From Parvularcula lutaonensis (GTDB lineage: Bacteria; Pseudomonadota; Alphaproteobacteria; Caulobacterales; Parvularculaceae), in NCBI RefSeq assembly GCF_014651915.1, contig NZ_BMXU01000001.1, positions 1,178,001 to 1,242,000 on the forward strand: a stretch of DNA of 64,000 bases, written 5' to 3'. The translations under genes were made by a program, and so were the position numbers. Below the pieces are notes generated by a model. The model saw only the letters and a program-made list of their open reading frames with translations. It did not search any database and was not told the origin of the DNA. This document shows, piece by piece, positions 19,038 to 28,236 of the stretch. Each line of letters starts with the position of its first letter. The stretch's first letter is position 1.

Positions 19038-19240
19038 GTGTCCGTTTTCCTTCCCGCGGCGCTCTGCCCTGCCCCGCAGCCTGTTTTGAAAAAGCGCCCG
19101 CTCTGCGGCGGGCTCGAAGCTGTGACCCTAGCAAGTCCTACGGTCTTGAAAAGTGCGAAGGCGCGCCCCGGCAAGGCGGCCACGTCAACGCGATCATAGG
19201 ATGTTGGCCGTAAATTCACCGCCGGCCGGGCAGTGAGAGC

Positions 19241-21016
19241 ATGATCGGGGCACTTTGGAGCAGAATATTCGACCGGGTCGAGGCCTGGTTGCGCGTCGAC
19301 TGTGACGGATCCCGCGAGACCGTCACGAGAACACGCGCAGTCTATGTCGTGGCCCTCGTGCTTGGCTTGCTGCAAGCCTTCAACACCATCGCTCTGTGGA
19401 TAAGTTACGAGCGCTGGAGCACGGACTCCACCATCGCCCTGGTCGCGGCTTTGATCTTGCCGGCGTCGATCGTCTTCCTGCGATGGTCAAAGAACTTCAC
19501 CGCCTACGCCACGTTCTACACCATCCTTTCCATCTCCTGCGTGTCGGGTTCGGCGCTGCAGGACCATGTCGGCATCAACTCGGCCCTGCTGCCGATGATC
19601 TGCATCGGCCCCATGATCATCGGCTATATCCTCGATTGGCGGGCCGCCCTTGCTTACGGGGTTGCTGGGCTGTTGCTGCTCGGGTTCTTCCTCTGGTGGG
19701 CGTGGGCCGAACCGCATCCCCTCTTCAGCGAGCTGCCATTCACCTGGTTTTTCCAGCGATGGCTCCAGGCGACGCTCGCCCTGATCCTCGGCACGGTCCT
19801 CGCGGTCAACGCCAGCTACAACACCTACGCCAACATCCGTCGGCTCGAGGAAAGCCTGGCCCGCGCCAAGCAGGCTGAAGCCGCGAAGTCACAATTCCTC
19901 GCCACCATGAGCCATGAGCTCCGCACGCCCCTCAACGGCGTGATCGGCATGGCCGAGGCCTTGGATTCGGCCAGGCTCGACGACAAGGAGAAAGAGCTCG
20001 TAGCCACCATCCGCCGTTCGGGCGAAAGCCTTCTCTTCATTATCGGAGACCTCCTCGACCTGTCGAAAATCGAGGCGGGCAAGATGGAAATCGAGCGCCA
20101 GCCCTTCGCGCCTCGCAGGCTGATCGAGCACGCTGCGAAGACCTGGCGCGCCAAGGCCAATGCGAAATCCGTGAACATCGAGGTCTCGATTGCCGATGAC
20201 TTCCCCGAAGGCATGATCGGGGACGAGCACCGCACTGGGCAGATCATCAACAACCTCGTCTCGAATGCCGTGAAATTCACCGACGAAGGCACGATCACGA
20301 TTGAAGGCCTGCGTGAGAACGGCCAGGTCGTCTTCCGGGTCACCGACACCGGACGCGGCATTCCCGAAGACCAGCAGGCCAAGATCTTCGACGCTTTCGA
20401 ACAGGGCGAGAGCGGTATTACCCGCCGCTATGGCGGAACGGGGCTCGGGCTTCAGATCTGCAAGCTGCTGGCCGGGCTTCTCGACGGCTCGATCGAGCTC
20501 GAGCGTTCCGCCGAAGACCAGGGATCGAGCTTCCGCCTCACTCTCCCCCTGCGCGAGGCACAGATCGAACGGCCCGAACGCCCCCAATCCTTCCTGCATG
20601 TCGCCCCCGAGCTCGAAGGCCTCCATGTCCTCGTGGCCGAGGACAACCATGTGAACCAGCTGGTGCTGCGCGAATACCTGCGCCGCTGGAAAATGACCTT
20701 CATCTTCGCCGATGATGGTCCGTCCACGCTCGATGCTCTGGAGGCGGACCATTTCGACCTCCTCCTCCTCGACAAGCACATGCCGGGCATGAGCGGGCCG
20801 GAGGTCGCAGCAGCGATCCGCCGGTCCGATGCGCCCTACAAGGATATCCCCATCATCGCCGTCAGCGCCGACACGATGTCCGGGGAAGACGCCCGCGCCC
20901 GCGCCGCGGGCATGGACGGTTACGTATCGAAGCCGGTGCGGCCCAACGCCCTCCTCATGACCATTGCCGAAGTGCTCGAAGACCGCGCTCTCGCCAGGAA
21001 CCGCTCGGCTAGCTGA
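19241..21016 (+). CDS. Hybrid histidine kinase with C-terminal receiver domain
   Basis: Membrane sensor kinase of 591 residues. Six or so membrane segments (about 33-190) with no recognisable periplasmic sensor domain lead to a short coiled coil. The HisKA dimerisation box MSHELRTPLNG follows with phospho-accepting His225. The ATPase domain (about 325-437) has the N box NNLVSNAVKF, G1 DTGRGIP and G2 GGTGLGL. A receiver domain (about 460-580) has the acceptor Asp511 (LLLLDKHMPG) and Lys564. No output regulator adjoins, so it probably works through a phosphotransfer protein elsewhere. It converges on the ExoD-like gene with an 8-bp overlap. Confidence 0.94.
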   Translation: MIGALWSRIFDRVEAWLRVDCDGSRETVTRTRAVYVVALVLGLLQAFNTIALWISYERWSTDSTIALVAALILPASIVFLRWSKNFTAYATFYTILSISCVSGSALQDHVGINSALLPMICIGPMIIGYILDWRAALAYGVAGLLLLGFFLWWAWAEPHPLFSELPFTWFFQRWLQATLALILGTVLAVNASYNTYANIRRLEESLARAKQAEAAKSQFLATMSHELRTPLNGVIGMAEALDSARLDDKEKELVATIRRSGESLLFIIGDLLDLSKIEAGKMEIERQPFAPRRLIEHAAKTWRAKANAKSVNIEVSIADDFPEGMIGDEHRTGQIINNLVSNAVKFTDEGTITIEGLRENGQVVFRVTDTGRGIPEDQQAKIFDAFEQGESGITRRYGGTGLGLQICKLLAGLLDGSIELERSAEDQGSSFRLTLPLREAQIERPERPQSFLHVAPELEGLHVLVAEDNHVNQLVLREYLRRWKMTFIFADDGPSTLDALEADHFDLLLLDKHMPGMSGPEVAAAIRRSDAPYKDIPIIAVSADTMSGEDARARAAGMDGYVSKPVRPNALLMTIAEVLEDRALARNRSAS

Positions 21017-21632
21017 ACAATCCGGCCACCTCGTCCCACGGCACGAAGGCGATGCTGACATAGACAGCAGCGGCGGTGATCGCCCAGCCGACGAGCATCA
21101 TCAGCCCGTCCCGTGCCGTCAGCGCCACGCCGGAAAAGGTGAGCGCCGCTCCGGGGAGTGCCACGGCACTGATGAATTCGAGAGGAATCATCAACAGTGC
21201 ATGAAGAAGGGCCGCGACGCCCACGAGCCGCGCGCTGGTCGGACCCACGAGGACAGTCAGCCGCTCGGTGAACAGCCTGTCGATCCTTCGCAGCCAGGGC
21301 TGCATCTTGGTCTTCGCGTTCTCGATCTTCTCGCGCTCGAAACTCACTTCGCGCAGGCGCTTTGGCAACCAGATCCGGGTCGCTCCGGCGATGAACTGCA
21401 CGGAGTAAAGAACCAGCGCCGCGCCAAGGAGGATCGGCACGCCCGGCACGGCCCCGATCGGCGGAAACAGGGCCAGGAGCCCGAAGAGAATCAGCACCGG
21501 GCCAAGCGACTGCGCCCCGAAGGCATCGACCAGCTCGCCCACGGAGGTCTTCTCGCCATCGGATGACTCGCGTGCCTCCTCGAGGATGTCCTCGAGCGGC
21601 TCGGTGTCGTCATTTGCCGGCTGCTGCTCCAT
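21009..21632 (-). CDS. ExoD-family membrane protein
   Basis: Predicted 207-residue inner-membrane protein. An acidic N-terminus (MEQQPANDDTEPLEDIL) is followed by a soluble helix (SVGELVDAFGAQSLG) and hydrophobic segments, one with FPPIGAVPGVPILLG. A pair of membrane segments sits at the C-terminus. This matches the ExoD family, first linked to exopolysaccharide production and alkaline tolerance in Sinorhizobium; its biochemical role is unknown. The start at 21632 was chosen over an upstream GC-rich extension. Confidence 0.85.
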   Translation of the reverse strand: MEQQPANDDTEPLEDILEEARESSDGEKTSVGELVDAFGAQSLGPVLILFGLLALFPPIGAVPGVPILLGAALVLYSVQFIAGATRIWLPKRLREVSFEREKIENAKTKMQPWLRRIDRLFTERLTVLVGPTSARLVGVAALLHALLMIPLEFISAVALPGAALTFSGVALTARDGLMMLVGWAITAAAVYVSIAFVPWDEVAGLFS

Positions 21633-21729
21633 GCCTGCCCAACACGTCCGAGGGCGAGGAGTGCCCGCCGGCATTGACGGGAAGGCATCCGTGAGCGTTC
21701 ACTAATACCGGAGCAGGTGGATTGTCTGG

Positions 21730-22353
21730 ATGAGCGGAGCGATGACAGGGCCGGGCTGGACCGGCAGCCGTATTCTCGCCGTGATGCAGCGGATGGGCCT
21801 CGATCCGAGACCGGCCGAGCCAGAGGCCGGCGACGACCTGCGCATCATCTCCGGCCTCGATCCGGCAAGCCAGCTCCCCTTCGGTGCGATGTATTTCGCC
21901 GAACCCCATGACGGGGTGAGCTATCTCTCGCTCATCGCCCTGATCGAGGCGCCGGGCCTGACCGAGGCAGGTGCGAAGCGGATCGGGGCGCGGCTATCGG
22001 TCGCCACGGCTTTCATCGACCAGGGCCATCTCTGCGTGTTTGCCGAGCTCAACACCAAGCCTCCCTTCACCGACGATTTCTTCAGCACACAGCTCGACTT
22101 CTTTCTCAAGGATCTCCGGCTCGCCGCCCAGATGCTCTTCGGCTCCAGTGACATGACCTTTCGCGCCGTGGATGCTTTCCGCGAAGTCAGGCGTCGCCGC
22201 GGTGACAGCGCGCCCATTGTCCGCGCCCTTCTCGGTCGCAGCAAGGGCGACGCTTTCACCGCCGCCACCGTGACGTGCAGCCGTTGCAACGGGACCGGCC
22301 GCCGGTTCCTGCGGCCATGCCGGGACTGCTACGGCACGGGAGAGAAGCGCTGA
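21730..22353 (+). CDS. Unknown protein with a C-terminal half DnaJ-type zinc finger
   Basis: The 207-residue protein has no signal peptide or membrane segment. Residues about 30-150 form an alpha/beta domain I cannot name. It ends CSRCNGTGRRFLRPCRDCYGTGEKR-like, that is, two CxxCxGxG units spaced as in one zinc site of DnaJ (residues about 182-205). That is enough to bind one zinc and suggests a chaperone-like or RNA-related accessory role, but this is inference. The downstream methyltransferase frame begins inside it. Confidence 0.7.
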   Translation: MSGAMTGPGWTGSRILAVMQRMGLDPRPAEPEAGDDLRIISGLDPASQLPFGAMYFAEPHDGVSYLSLIALIEAPGLTEAGAKRIGARLSVATAFIDQGHLCVFAELNTKPPFTDDFFSTQLDFFLKDLRLAAQMLFGSSDMTFRAVDAFREVRRRRGDSAPIVRALLGRSKGDAFTAATVTCSRCNGTGRRFLRPCRDCYGTGEKR

Positions 22354-23006
22354 GCGCGCCCGACCTCGAAACGATCCGCGAGCGGACGGTTAATGTCTAT
22401 GACCAACACGCCATTGGCTGGGATCGTCACCGGGTGCGGATCTTCTATGAGCAGGCATGGCTCGAGCGCCTCACCGCCAGGCTGCCGCGGGGTGCGTCTG
22501 TCCTCGATCTCGGCTGCGGTGCCGGGGACCCGATCGCCGCGTGGCTCATCGCGCAGGGCTTCGCCGTCACCGGTGTGGACTTTGCCGAAGGGATGCTGAG
22601 GATCGCGCGGGCGCGCTACCCCTCGGCCCGCTGGCTGTTGCAGGACATGCGCGTTCTCGACATCGACGGACCCTTCGATGCGATCATTAGCTGGGACGGC
22701 TCCTTCCATCTGACGACGGACGAACAGCGCGCACTCTTGCCAAGGCTCGCGAGCCTCCTCGCCCCCGGCGGACGTCTGCTCCTGACTGTAGGCCCCCACG
22801 AGGGCGAAGTCACCGGCGTCGTCGAAGGCGAGCAGGTCTACCACGCCAGCCTCGCGCCCGATGAATACAGGGACCGCCTCGAAGCCTTGGGCCTCGACGC
22901 TGACATCACGACCAACGACCAAACAGTCGAGGACCGCACCATCCTCTTCGCGGTGAAGCGCTCGCGCCGCTCCCGAGCGCGGTCAACGCAGCAACCTAGA
23001 AGATGA
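22317..23006 (+). CDS. Class I SAM-dependent methyltransferase
   Basis: Cytoplasmic methyltransferase of about 229 residues. It shows motif I VLDLGCGAGDPIAAWL, motif II GVDFAEGMLRIAR, a WLLQDMRVLDI acidic turn and the late motif LAPGGRLLLTVG. The acceptor substrate is unknown. The first ATG is at 22317, giving a 37-bp overlap with the upstream zinc-finger gene; a CTG at 22350 beside that gene's stop is an alternative. Overlap implies coupled expression. The last residues are rich in arginine and serine. Confidence 0.82.
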   Translation: MPGLLRHGREALSAPDLETIRERTVNVYDQHAIGWDRHRVRIFYEQAWLERLTARLPRGASVLDLGCGAGDPIAAWLIAQGFAVTGVDFAEGMLRIARARYPSARWLLQDMRVLDIDGPFDAIISWDGSFHLTTDEQRALLPRLASLLAPGGRLLLTVGPHEGEVTGVVEGEQVYHASLAPDEYRDRLEALGLDADITTNDQTVEDRTILFAVKRSRRSRARSTQQPRR

Positions 23007-23068
23007 TCCGTGTACAGACGTTATTGCACCAAGCCTCATACAGCGAAGTGCAAGGCCAAAGATGAAGC

Positions 23069-23093
23069 GATGCAAGCCGGCTAGGCTTGCATC
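23069..23093 (-). terminator. Hairpin spanning the lpdA stop codon
   Basis: A perfect 10-bp inverted repeat (GATGCAAGCC, loop GGCTA, GGCTTGCATC on the plus strand) encloses the lpdA stop codon in its loop. On the minus strand it is followed by a weak T-rich run. It is probably a transcription terminator or 3'-end stabiliser. Confidence 0.5.
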
Positions 23094-24490
23094 GTCCAGC
23101 CTTCGACACCCATCGCGGCTTGGCGCAGGGCTTCGGTGCGGGTCGGGTGCGGATGGCAGACCCGTGCGATGTCTTCCGAGCTGCCCCCGAAGGCCATGGC
23201 CACGCATGCTTCGGCGATGATCTCCCCGACCCCGGCGCCGATCATGTGGACACCGAGGATGCGGTCCGTCTTCTTGTCCGCGAGCACTTTCACGAAACCG
23301 TCCGTCTCGTGATTGGTTTTCGCGCGCGAGTTCGCGGCGAAGGGGAACTTGCCGACGGCGTACTCGACACCCTCTTCCTTCAGCTGCTCTTCGGTTTTGC
23401 CGACCGTCGCGACCTCGGGGTTGGTGTAGACGACGCCCGGAATGATTCCGTAATCGACATGACCGTAGCCGGTCTTGATGAACTCGGCCACAGCGACGGC
23501 TTCCTCTTCCGCCTTGTGCGCCAGCATCGGGCCGGGGATGACGTCGCCGATGGCGTAGATGCCGTCCACGCCCGTGCGCCAGTGGGCGTCGACTTCGATG
23601 AAACCGCGCTGGTTCGGCTCGATTCCGACCGTGTCGAGACCAAGATTTTCCGTGTACGGCTTACGCCCGATCGAGATCAAGACCACATCCGCGTCGATCT
23701 TCTCCTGCTCGCCGCCTTGCGCAGGCTCGACGGTGAGGGTCGCGCCCTTGTTCGTCTTGTCGATCCCGACAACCTTGGTGCCGAGCTTGAAATCCATGCC
23801 CTGCTTTTTCAGGATACGCTGGAACTGTTTCGACACTTCTGCGTCCATGCCCGGCGTGATGCGGTCGAGGAACTCCACCACCGTGACCTTGGCGCCGAGG
23901 CGACGCCAGACCGAGCCCATCTCGAGCCCGATATAGCCCCCGCCGACCACGACCATGTGCTCGGGCACCTTGCCCAGCGAAAGCGCACCGGTCGAGGAGA
24001 CGATCACCTCTTCGTCGATCTCGACCCCCGGCAGGGACATGATGTCCGAACCCGTCGCGATGATGATGTTCTTGGCACTGAGGGTTTCGGTTCCCTCATC
24101 GGTTGTCACCTCGACCTTGCCCTTGCCGGCAATCCTGCCCCAGCCATTGTAGCCATCGATCTTGTTCTTCTTGAACAGGTACTCGATGCCCTTGGTCAGG
24201 CCGTTCACTGCGTCGTCCTTCTGGCCAAGCATCTTGCCGAGATCGAGTTCGACGCCCGAGACCTTCACGCCAAGGTCGGCCATGTGCTTCTCGGCCACCT
24301 CGAAGATCTCCGACGCGTGCAGCATCGCCTTCGAGGGGATGCAACCGACATTCAGGCAGGTGCCGCCGAATTTCTTGGTTTCGCGCTTGTCGATGCAAGC
24401 GGTCTTGAGGCCGAGCTGGGCCGCGCGGATCGCTGCGTTATAGCCCCCGGGGCCACCACCGATGACGACGACGTCGTACTCTTTGCTCAT
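23081..24490 (-). CDS. lpdA: Dihydrolipoyl dehydrogenase (E3)
   Basis: Flavoprotein that reoxidises dihydrolipoamide in 2-oxoacid dehydrogenase complexes or the glycine cleavage system. The 469-residue protein has the FAD site VIGGGPGGYNAA and the redox disulfide GGTCLNVGCIPSK. The NAD site VVGGGYIGLEMG follows. The C-terminal catalytic His-Glu pair is in CHPHPTRTEAL. The ATG at 24490 is 8 bases from AAGGAG; a GTG one codon earlier is also possible. It is not next to E1 or E2 genes, so it may be a shared or orphan E3. Confidence 0.95.
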   Translation of the reverse strand: MSKEYDVVVIGGGPGGYNAAIRAAQLGLKTACIDKRETKKFGGTCLNVGCIPSKAMLHASEIFEVAEKHMADLGVKVSGVELDLGKMLGQKDDAVNGLTKGIEYLFKKNKIDGYNGWGRIAGKGKVEVTTDEGTETLSAKNIIIATGSDIMSLPGVEIDEEVIVSSTGALSLGKVPEHMVVVGGGYIGLEMGSVWRRLGAKVTVVEFLDRITPGMDAEVSKQFQRILKKQGMDFKLGTKVVGIDKTNKGATLTVEPAQGGEQEKIDADVVLISIGRKPYTENLGLDTVGIEPNQRGFIEVDAHWRTGVDGIYAIGDVIPGPMLAHKAEEEAVAVAEFIKTGYGHVDYGIIPGVVYTNPEVATVGKTEEQLKEEGVEYAVGKFPFAANSRAKTNHETDGFVKVLADKKTDRILGVHMIGAGVGEIIAEACVAMAFGGSSEDIARVCHPHPTRTEALRQAAMGVEGWTMQA

Positions 24491-24553
24491 CACGAGAACT
24501 CCTTGATCGGCCCGCAGGTATGCCGCGCGCGAGGAGGGGTCAACCGTGACGGG

Positions 24554-25351
24554 TCATACGAAGAACGCCTCGCGCACCAGAAGGACGCCGGTAACCAGCA
24601 GATAGACGCCGAAGACCTTCGACAGCCGCTCCGCCGAGAGGCTGTGCGCCAGCCTCGCCCCCAGCGGGGCGAAAAGCACCGTTCCCAGCGCCACAGCGAG
24701 AAACCCCGGCAGGTGAACGAACCCGATGGCTCCCGGCAGGGCCGCCTGCCCCCAACCGGCCAGCATGAAACCAAGGCTGCCCGGTATCGCGATGGCCATG
24801 CCGAAGCCCGCTGCCGTGGCCACCGCCTGATGGATCGTCTTGCCCTGCGCGGTCAGCAGGATGACCCCGATCACGCCGCCGCCAATCCCCATCAGCGATG
24901 AGACCAGCCCCGTTGCCGTGGCCGCCCCCCGCTGGGCCAGCGGCGACATCGTGATGGTCTTGCGCACGCCCCGCTGCCCGCGCAGCCGCTGGATGGCAAT
25001 GCCGAAAATCCCGATCGCGAAAAAGGCGAGCAGCACATCGCCGCTGATCACTCGCGCCAGCCCTGCGCCAAGCAGCGCGCCGAGCGCGATGAACGGACCC
25101 CATCTTTTCAGCACCCCGAAGTCCACCGCCCCGCGTTTGTGGTGCGCACGGAGCGACCGCGCCGATGTCACGATGATGGTCGCCAGCGATGTGCCGACCG
25201 CCGTCTTCATCGCGACCTCTGGATCAGCCCCGCCCTGGATGAACACGAGATAGAGCACCGGCACGATGACCACGCCGCCACCAATGCCGAACAGCCCGCC
25301 AAGCGTTCCCGCGAAGGCCCCCGTCAGCGCAAGGAGAATGTACTGGATCAA
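24554..25351 (-). CDS. TSUP (TauE/SafE) family membrane permease
   Basis: Predicted 265-residue inner-membrane protein with about eight segments and the two-fold repeat of the TauE/SafE family. The repeats are marked by GGLFGIGGGVVIVP near the N-terminus and LMGIGGGVIGVILL in the second half. The family exports or imports sulfur-containing anions and other organic anions; the substrate here is unknown. Its start is a TTG overlapping the dusA stop (TTGA at 25348-25351), with GGAG five bases upstream, so the two genes are translationally coupled. Confidence 0.88.
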   Translation of the reverse strand: MIQYILLALTGAFAGTLGGLFGIGGGVVIVPVLYLVFIQGGADPEVAMKTAVGTSLATIIVTSARSLRAHHKRGAVDFGVLKRWGPFIALGALLGAGLARVISGDVLLAFFAIGIFGIAIQRLRGQRGVRKTITMSPLAQRGAATATGLVSSLMGIGGGVIGVILLTAQGKTIHQAVATAAGFGMAIAIPGSLGFMLAGWGQAALPGAIGFVHLPGFLAVALGTVLFAPLGARLAHSLSAERLSKVFGVYLLVTGVLLVREAFFV

Positions 25352-26322
25352 GCGGGCTCCGGCTCTTGGGCAAGGCCCTCTTCACGCACGATCCGCAGCA
25401 GAAGGGAAGGCTCCGCATCGCGCGCTTCCTCCGAAATCCTCCGCCGCCAGCGCCGCGCCCCCGGACGGCCTGCGAAGAGGCCGAGCATGTGGCGGGCATA
25501 GCGCCACAGGGGCGTCCCGTCCGCCTCGGCTTTCGCCACGACGGCCGCCACCACGTCCTCCACCGAAGGCACCTCGCGCCTATCGCCGAAGAACAGCCCG
25601 TCCACCTCGCGCAGGATTGCCGGGCGCTCATAGGCAGCCCGGCCCAGCATCACGCCATCGACCTTCGGCAGATGCGCGAACCCCTCCTGCGGCGATGCCA
25701 CACCGCCATTGAGGATGACGTTCATGTCGCCAAACCGCTCCTTCATCCGGAAGACAATGTCGTAATCGAGCGGCGGGATCGTCCGGTTCTCTTTCGGACT
25801 GAGCCCCTGTAGCCAGGCCTTGCGCGCATGGACGATCACCGTATCGATCCCGGCTTCTCGGACATGCTCGATGAAGCGGGGCAGGATCACCTCGGGGGCC
25901 TGGTCGTCGATGCCGATCCGGCATTTTGCCGTGACCGGCAGGAAGGTCGCCTCGCGCATCGCGATCAGGCAATCGCGCACCAGCTCGGGCTCCGCCATCA
26001 GGCACGCACCAAAGCGCCCCGACTGCACCCTGTCGGAGGGGCAGCCGACATTCATGTTGATCTCTTGGTAGCCGTAAGCCGCGCCAATCCGCGCCGCCTC
26101 GGCCATCTTCGCAGGGTCCGAGCCGCCAAGCTGCAGCGCCGTCGGCCCTCCATGGTCATAAGCCAAGAGGTGGTCCCGGTCCCCATTCAGGATCGCCTCG
26201 GCGGTAATCATCTCGGTATAGAGCAGCGCACGCCGTGTCATCTGCCGGTGAAAGAACCGGCAGAACCGGTCCGTCCAGTCGATCATCGGCGCGACGGAGA
26301 AGCGATGCGGCGCGTGGGTCAT
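25348..26322 (-). CDS. dusA: tRNA-dihydrouridine synthase A
   Basis: FMN enzyme that reduces uridine in the tRNA D-loop. The 324-residue protein starts MTHAPHRFSVAPMIDWTDRF, which is typical of DusA. It has the substrate/FMN segment EINMNVGCPSDRVQSGRFGA with the catalytic cysteine, and NGGVASP in the second half of the barrel. An upstream extension of the frame (to 26457) is not conserved-looking and was not used. It overlaps the following permease gene by 4 bp. Confidence 0.95.
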   Translation of the reverse strand: MTHAPHRFSVAPMIDWTDRFCRFFHRQMTRRALLYTEMITAEAILNGDRDHLLAYDHGGPTALQLGGSDPAKMAEAARIGAAYGYQEINMNVGCPSDRVQSGRFGACLMAEPELVRDCLIAMREATFLPVTAKCRIGIDDQAPEVILPRFIEHVREAGIDTVIVHARKAWLQGLSPKENRTIPPLDYDIVFRMKERFGDMNVILNGGVASPQEGFAHLPKVDGVMLGRAAYERPAILREVDGLFFGDRREVPSVEDVVAAVVAKAEADGTPLWRYARHMLGLFAGRPGARRWRRRISEEARDAEPSLLLRIVREEGLAQEPEPA

Positions 26323-26574
26323 TGGGGGCGTATAGGGGCAGAGCTCGCCGGGGGCAAAACGGCGCCATTCTGCCTGAGCGATGTCATTCGGGGGCAGGCA
26401 ACGCCTGAGCCCGGAACCCGAACGGCGCTCCCTATGGCCTTTGGGTGCGAGCCTCACCCGCTCCGGAATTACATAAAAAACGGTGATGGAAGCAAAGCTC
26501 GCCTTTGGGCCTCAGATGACGAGGGGGAGGGATCGTCAATCGCCACTTCCTGACACACTGGGTGCAGTCGTCCC

Positions 26575-27507
26575 CTACAAGTCGAAATATGCCAACGCAT
26601 CCTCGTAGATGCTGCCCATCCAGACCCGGCCATCCTTCTCCCTCACGCCGGTCACGTGATGATACGTTTTCGGATCACCTTCGAGGAAATGAACCAGCCT
26701 CCCGCCGGGTTCGAACGCCATGACCCAGCAGATTCGCGGCACCTTGGGCTGCAGGTTCTCGGGCAGGGCCGAAACGATCCTGCGAACCAGCAGCGGCGAC
26801 TGATGAAGCTTTGTCACGGCCGGGTTCCGGGGCGCGGGCACTGCTACCCAGAAAAGTCCATCCGTACCAAGAGCGATATTGTCGGGATAACCCGGCAGAT
26901 CCGCGAAAAGCTCCGACCGCCCATCGTCGAGCCAGACCTTGTGGATCCGGCACTGCCCCGTCTCGGCGACGAGAACGAATTTCTCATCGGGGTCGAGCGC
27001 AACCCCGTTCGCAAAGGTGATGTCCTCCAGAAGAACCTCGGGCTCCCGCCCCTGCCGCCAGCGGATCAGCCTGCCCGTCCGTGTGTCTTCGACAATATCG
27101 TTGCGGTATTTCTCGAGATGGTATGTCTGCGAACTTTCGGAGAAATAGATCGTTCCGTCCTTCGCGATCGAGGCATTGTTGCAGACGCCGAACGGCTTTC
27201 CGAAAATCTCGGGCAGGAGAGCTTCGACTTCCCCGGTCCGGGGATCGACGGCCTGCAGGCCGAGGTCGGCATTGCAGACCAGGACCCGCCCATCAGCCAT
27301 CAGCTCGACGCCGAGGCCTCGCCCGCCAATGTCGCAGACTTTCTCCGCCACCTCCGCCCCCGGCGGGACCCGCAACAGCCAGCCATCATTGCGCAGCGCC
27401 GAATAGACCGTGCCGTCATCCGCGATCACAGCGTCTTCAGGGCCTTGGCGCGGTGACGCGACTCTCGTGACATCGGGCATGGGGCGGGGATTGGGGAAGC
27501 TGTCCAT
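26575..27507 (-). CDS. Strictosidine-synthase/SMP-30-like beta-propeller hydrolase
   Basis: The 310-residue protein is a six-bladed beta-propeller of the strictosidine-synthase-like/gluconolactonase group. Marks are IYFSESSQTYHLEKY (the blade with the FSD-type turn), FANGVALDPDEKFVLVAET, and LPGYPDNIALGTDGLFWVA. Such proteins are usually calcium-dependent lactonases or esterases; the plant alkaloid activity is not implied. There is no signal peptide. An alternative start lies at residue 9 (27483). The neighbours give no substrate clue. Confidence 0.84.
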   Translation of the reverse strand: MDSFPNPRPMPDVTRVASPRQGPEDAVIADDGTVYSALRNDGWLLRVPPGAEVAEKVCDIGGRGLGVELMADGRVLVCNADLGLQAVDPRTGEVEALLPEIFGKPFGVCNNASIAKDGTIYFSESSQTYHLEKYRNDIVEDTRTGRLIRWRQGREPEVLLEDITFANGVALDPDEKFVLVAETGQCRIHKVWLDDGRSELFADLPGYPDNIALGTDGLFWVAVPAPRNPAVTKLHQSPLLVRRIVSALPENLQPKVPRICWVMAFEPGGRLVHFLEGDPKTYHHVTGVREKDGRVWMGSIYEDALAYFDL

Positions 27508-27558
27508 GTCGCCAGAATGCCGCCTTTCCGGCGCTTACGGAAGGATCAGCCGCAGTCC

Positions 27559-28236
27559 TCAGAAGCCCCGGAACTCGGCCACGTCCTCGAGGCTAGCCCG
27601 CTCGCTACGCCAATTGTTGATCGGCGCCGACTTGTCCTCATGCCCCAAAGCCATGCCACAATAGATCACCTCGGCTTCATCCAGTCCGAAATGTCCGTGC
27701 AGCGTCTCGCGAACCTTGCCCCAAGCCTCCTGCATGCAGGTCGCAAGGCCCGCCTCTTCGGCCAGCAACGCGATCGTCTGCATCAGCATACCGAGATGGG
27801 CCCACTGGCCATGGCCGAACTCTCTCCGCGTGACGAAGAAAAGGCCAACAGGCGCACCGAAGAACCTGAAGTTCTCCGCAAGCTGCGCATAGCGTCCAGC
27901 CTTGTCCTCGCGGGGAATACCGATGGCACCATAAAGGTCCTCACCGACCCTGAAGCGTCGCGTGCGGAAAGGTTCTCCGAGCTTCTTGGGATAGACGGGG
28001 TATTCGTCATCCTCGCCCTCGGGGTTCTTGAAGAGGGCCGATTGAGCAAGAGGGGTCAGGGCATCCTTCTCTTCCCCAGCCACGGCGATGATCCTCCAAG
28101 GCTGGAGATTACCCCCCGAAGGTGCCTGCAGCGCGCGGGAAAGAAGTTCACGAACGGTTTCTTCCGGCACCGGATCGGGCAGGAAGGCGCGGCAGGAATG
28201 ACGACGGGCAACAGCTTCGGATACAGACAAGGTCAT
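27559..28236 (-). CDS. Nitroreductase-family FMN oxidoreductase
   Basis: The 225-residue protein has RHSCRAFLPDPVPEETVRELL near the N-terminus, APSGGNLQPWR (FMN phosphate and ring contacts), and a late CGMALGHEDKSAPINNWR, the usual nitroreductase layout. It reduces nitro compounds or quinone-like substrates with NAD(P)H; the true substrate is unknown. A ribosome-binding site (GAGGAG) and an ATGA overlap with the upstream DUF6090-like gene fix the start. Confidence 0.9.
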   Translation of the reverse strand: MTLSVSEAVARRHSCRAFLPDPVPEETVRELLSRALQAPSGGNLQPWRIIAVAGEEKDALTPLAQSALFKNPEGEDDEYPVYPKKLGEPFRTRRFRVGEDLYGAIGIPREDKAGRYAQLAENFRFFGAPVGLFFVTRREFGHGQWAHLGMLMQTIALLAEEAGLATCMQEAWGKVRETLHGHFGLDEAEVIYCGMALGHEDKSAPINNWRSERASLEDVAEFRGF

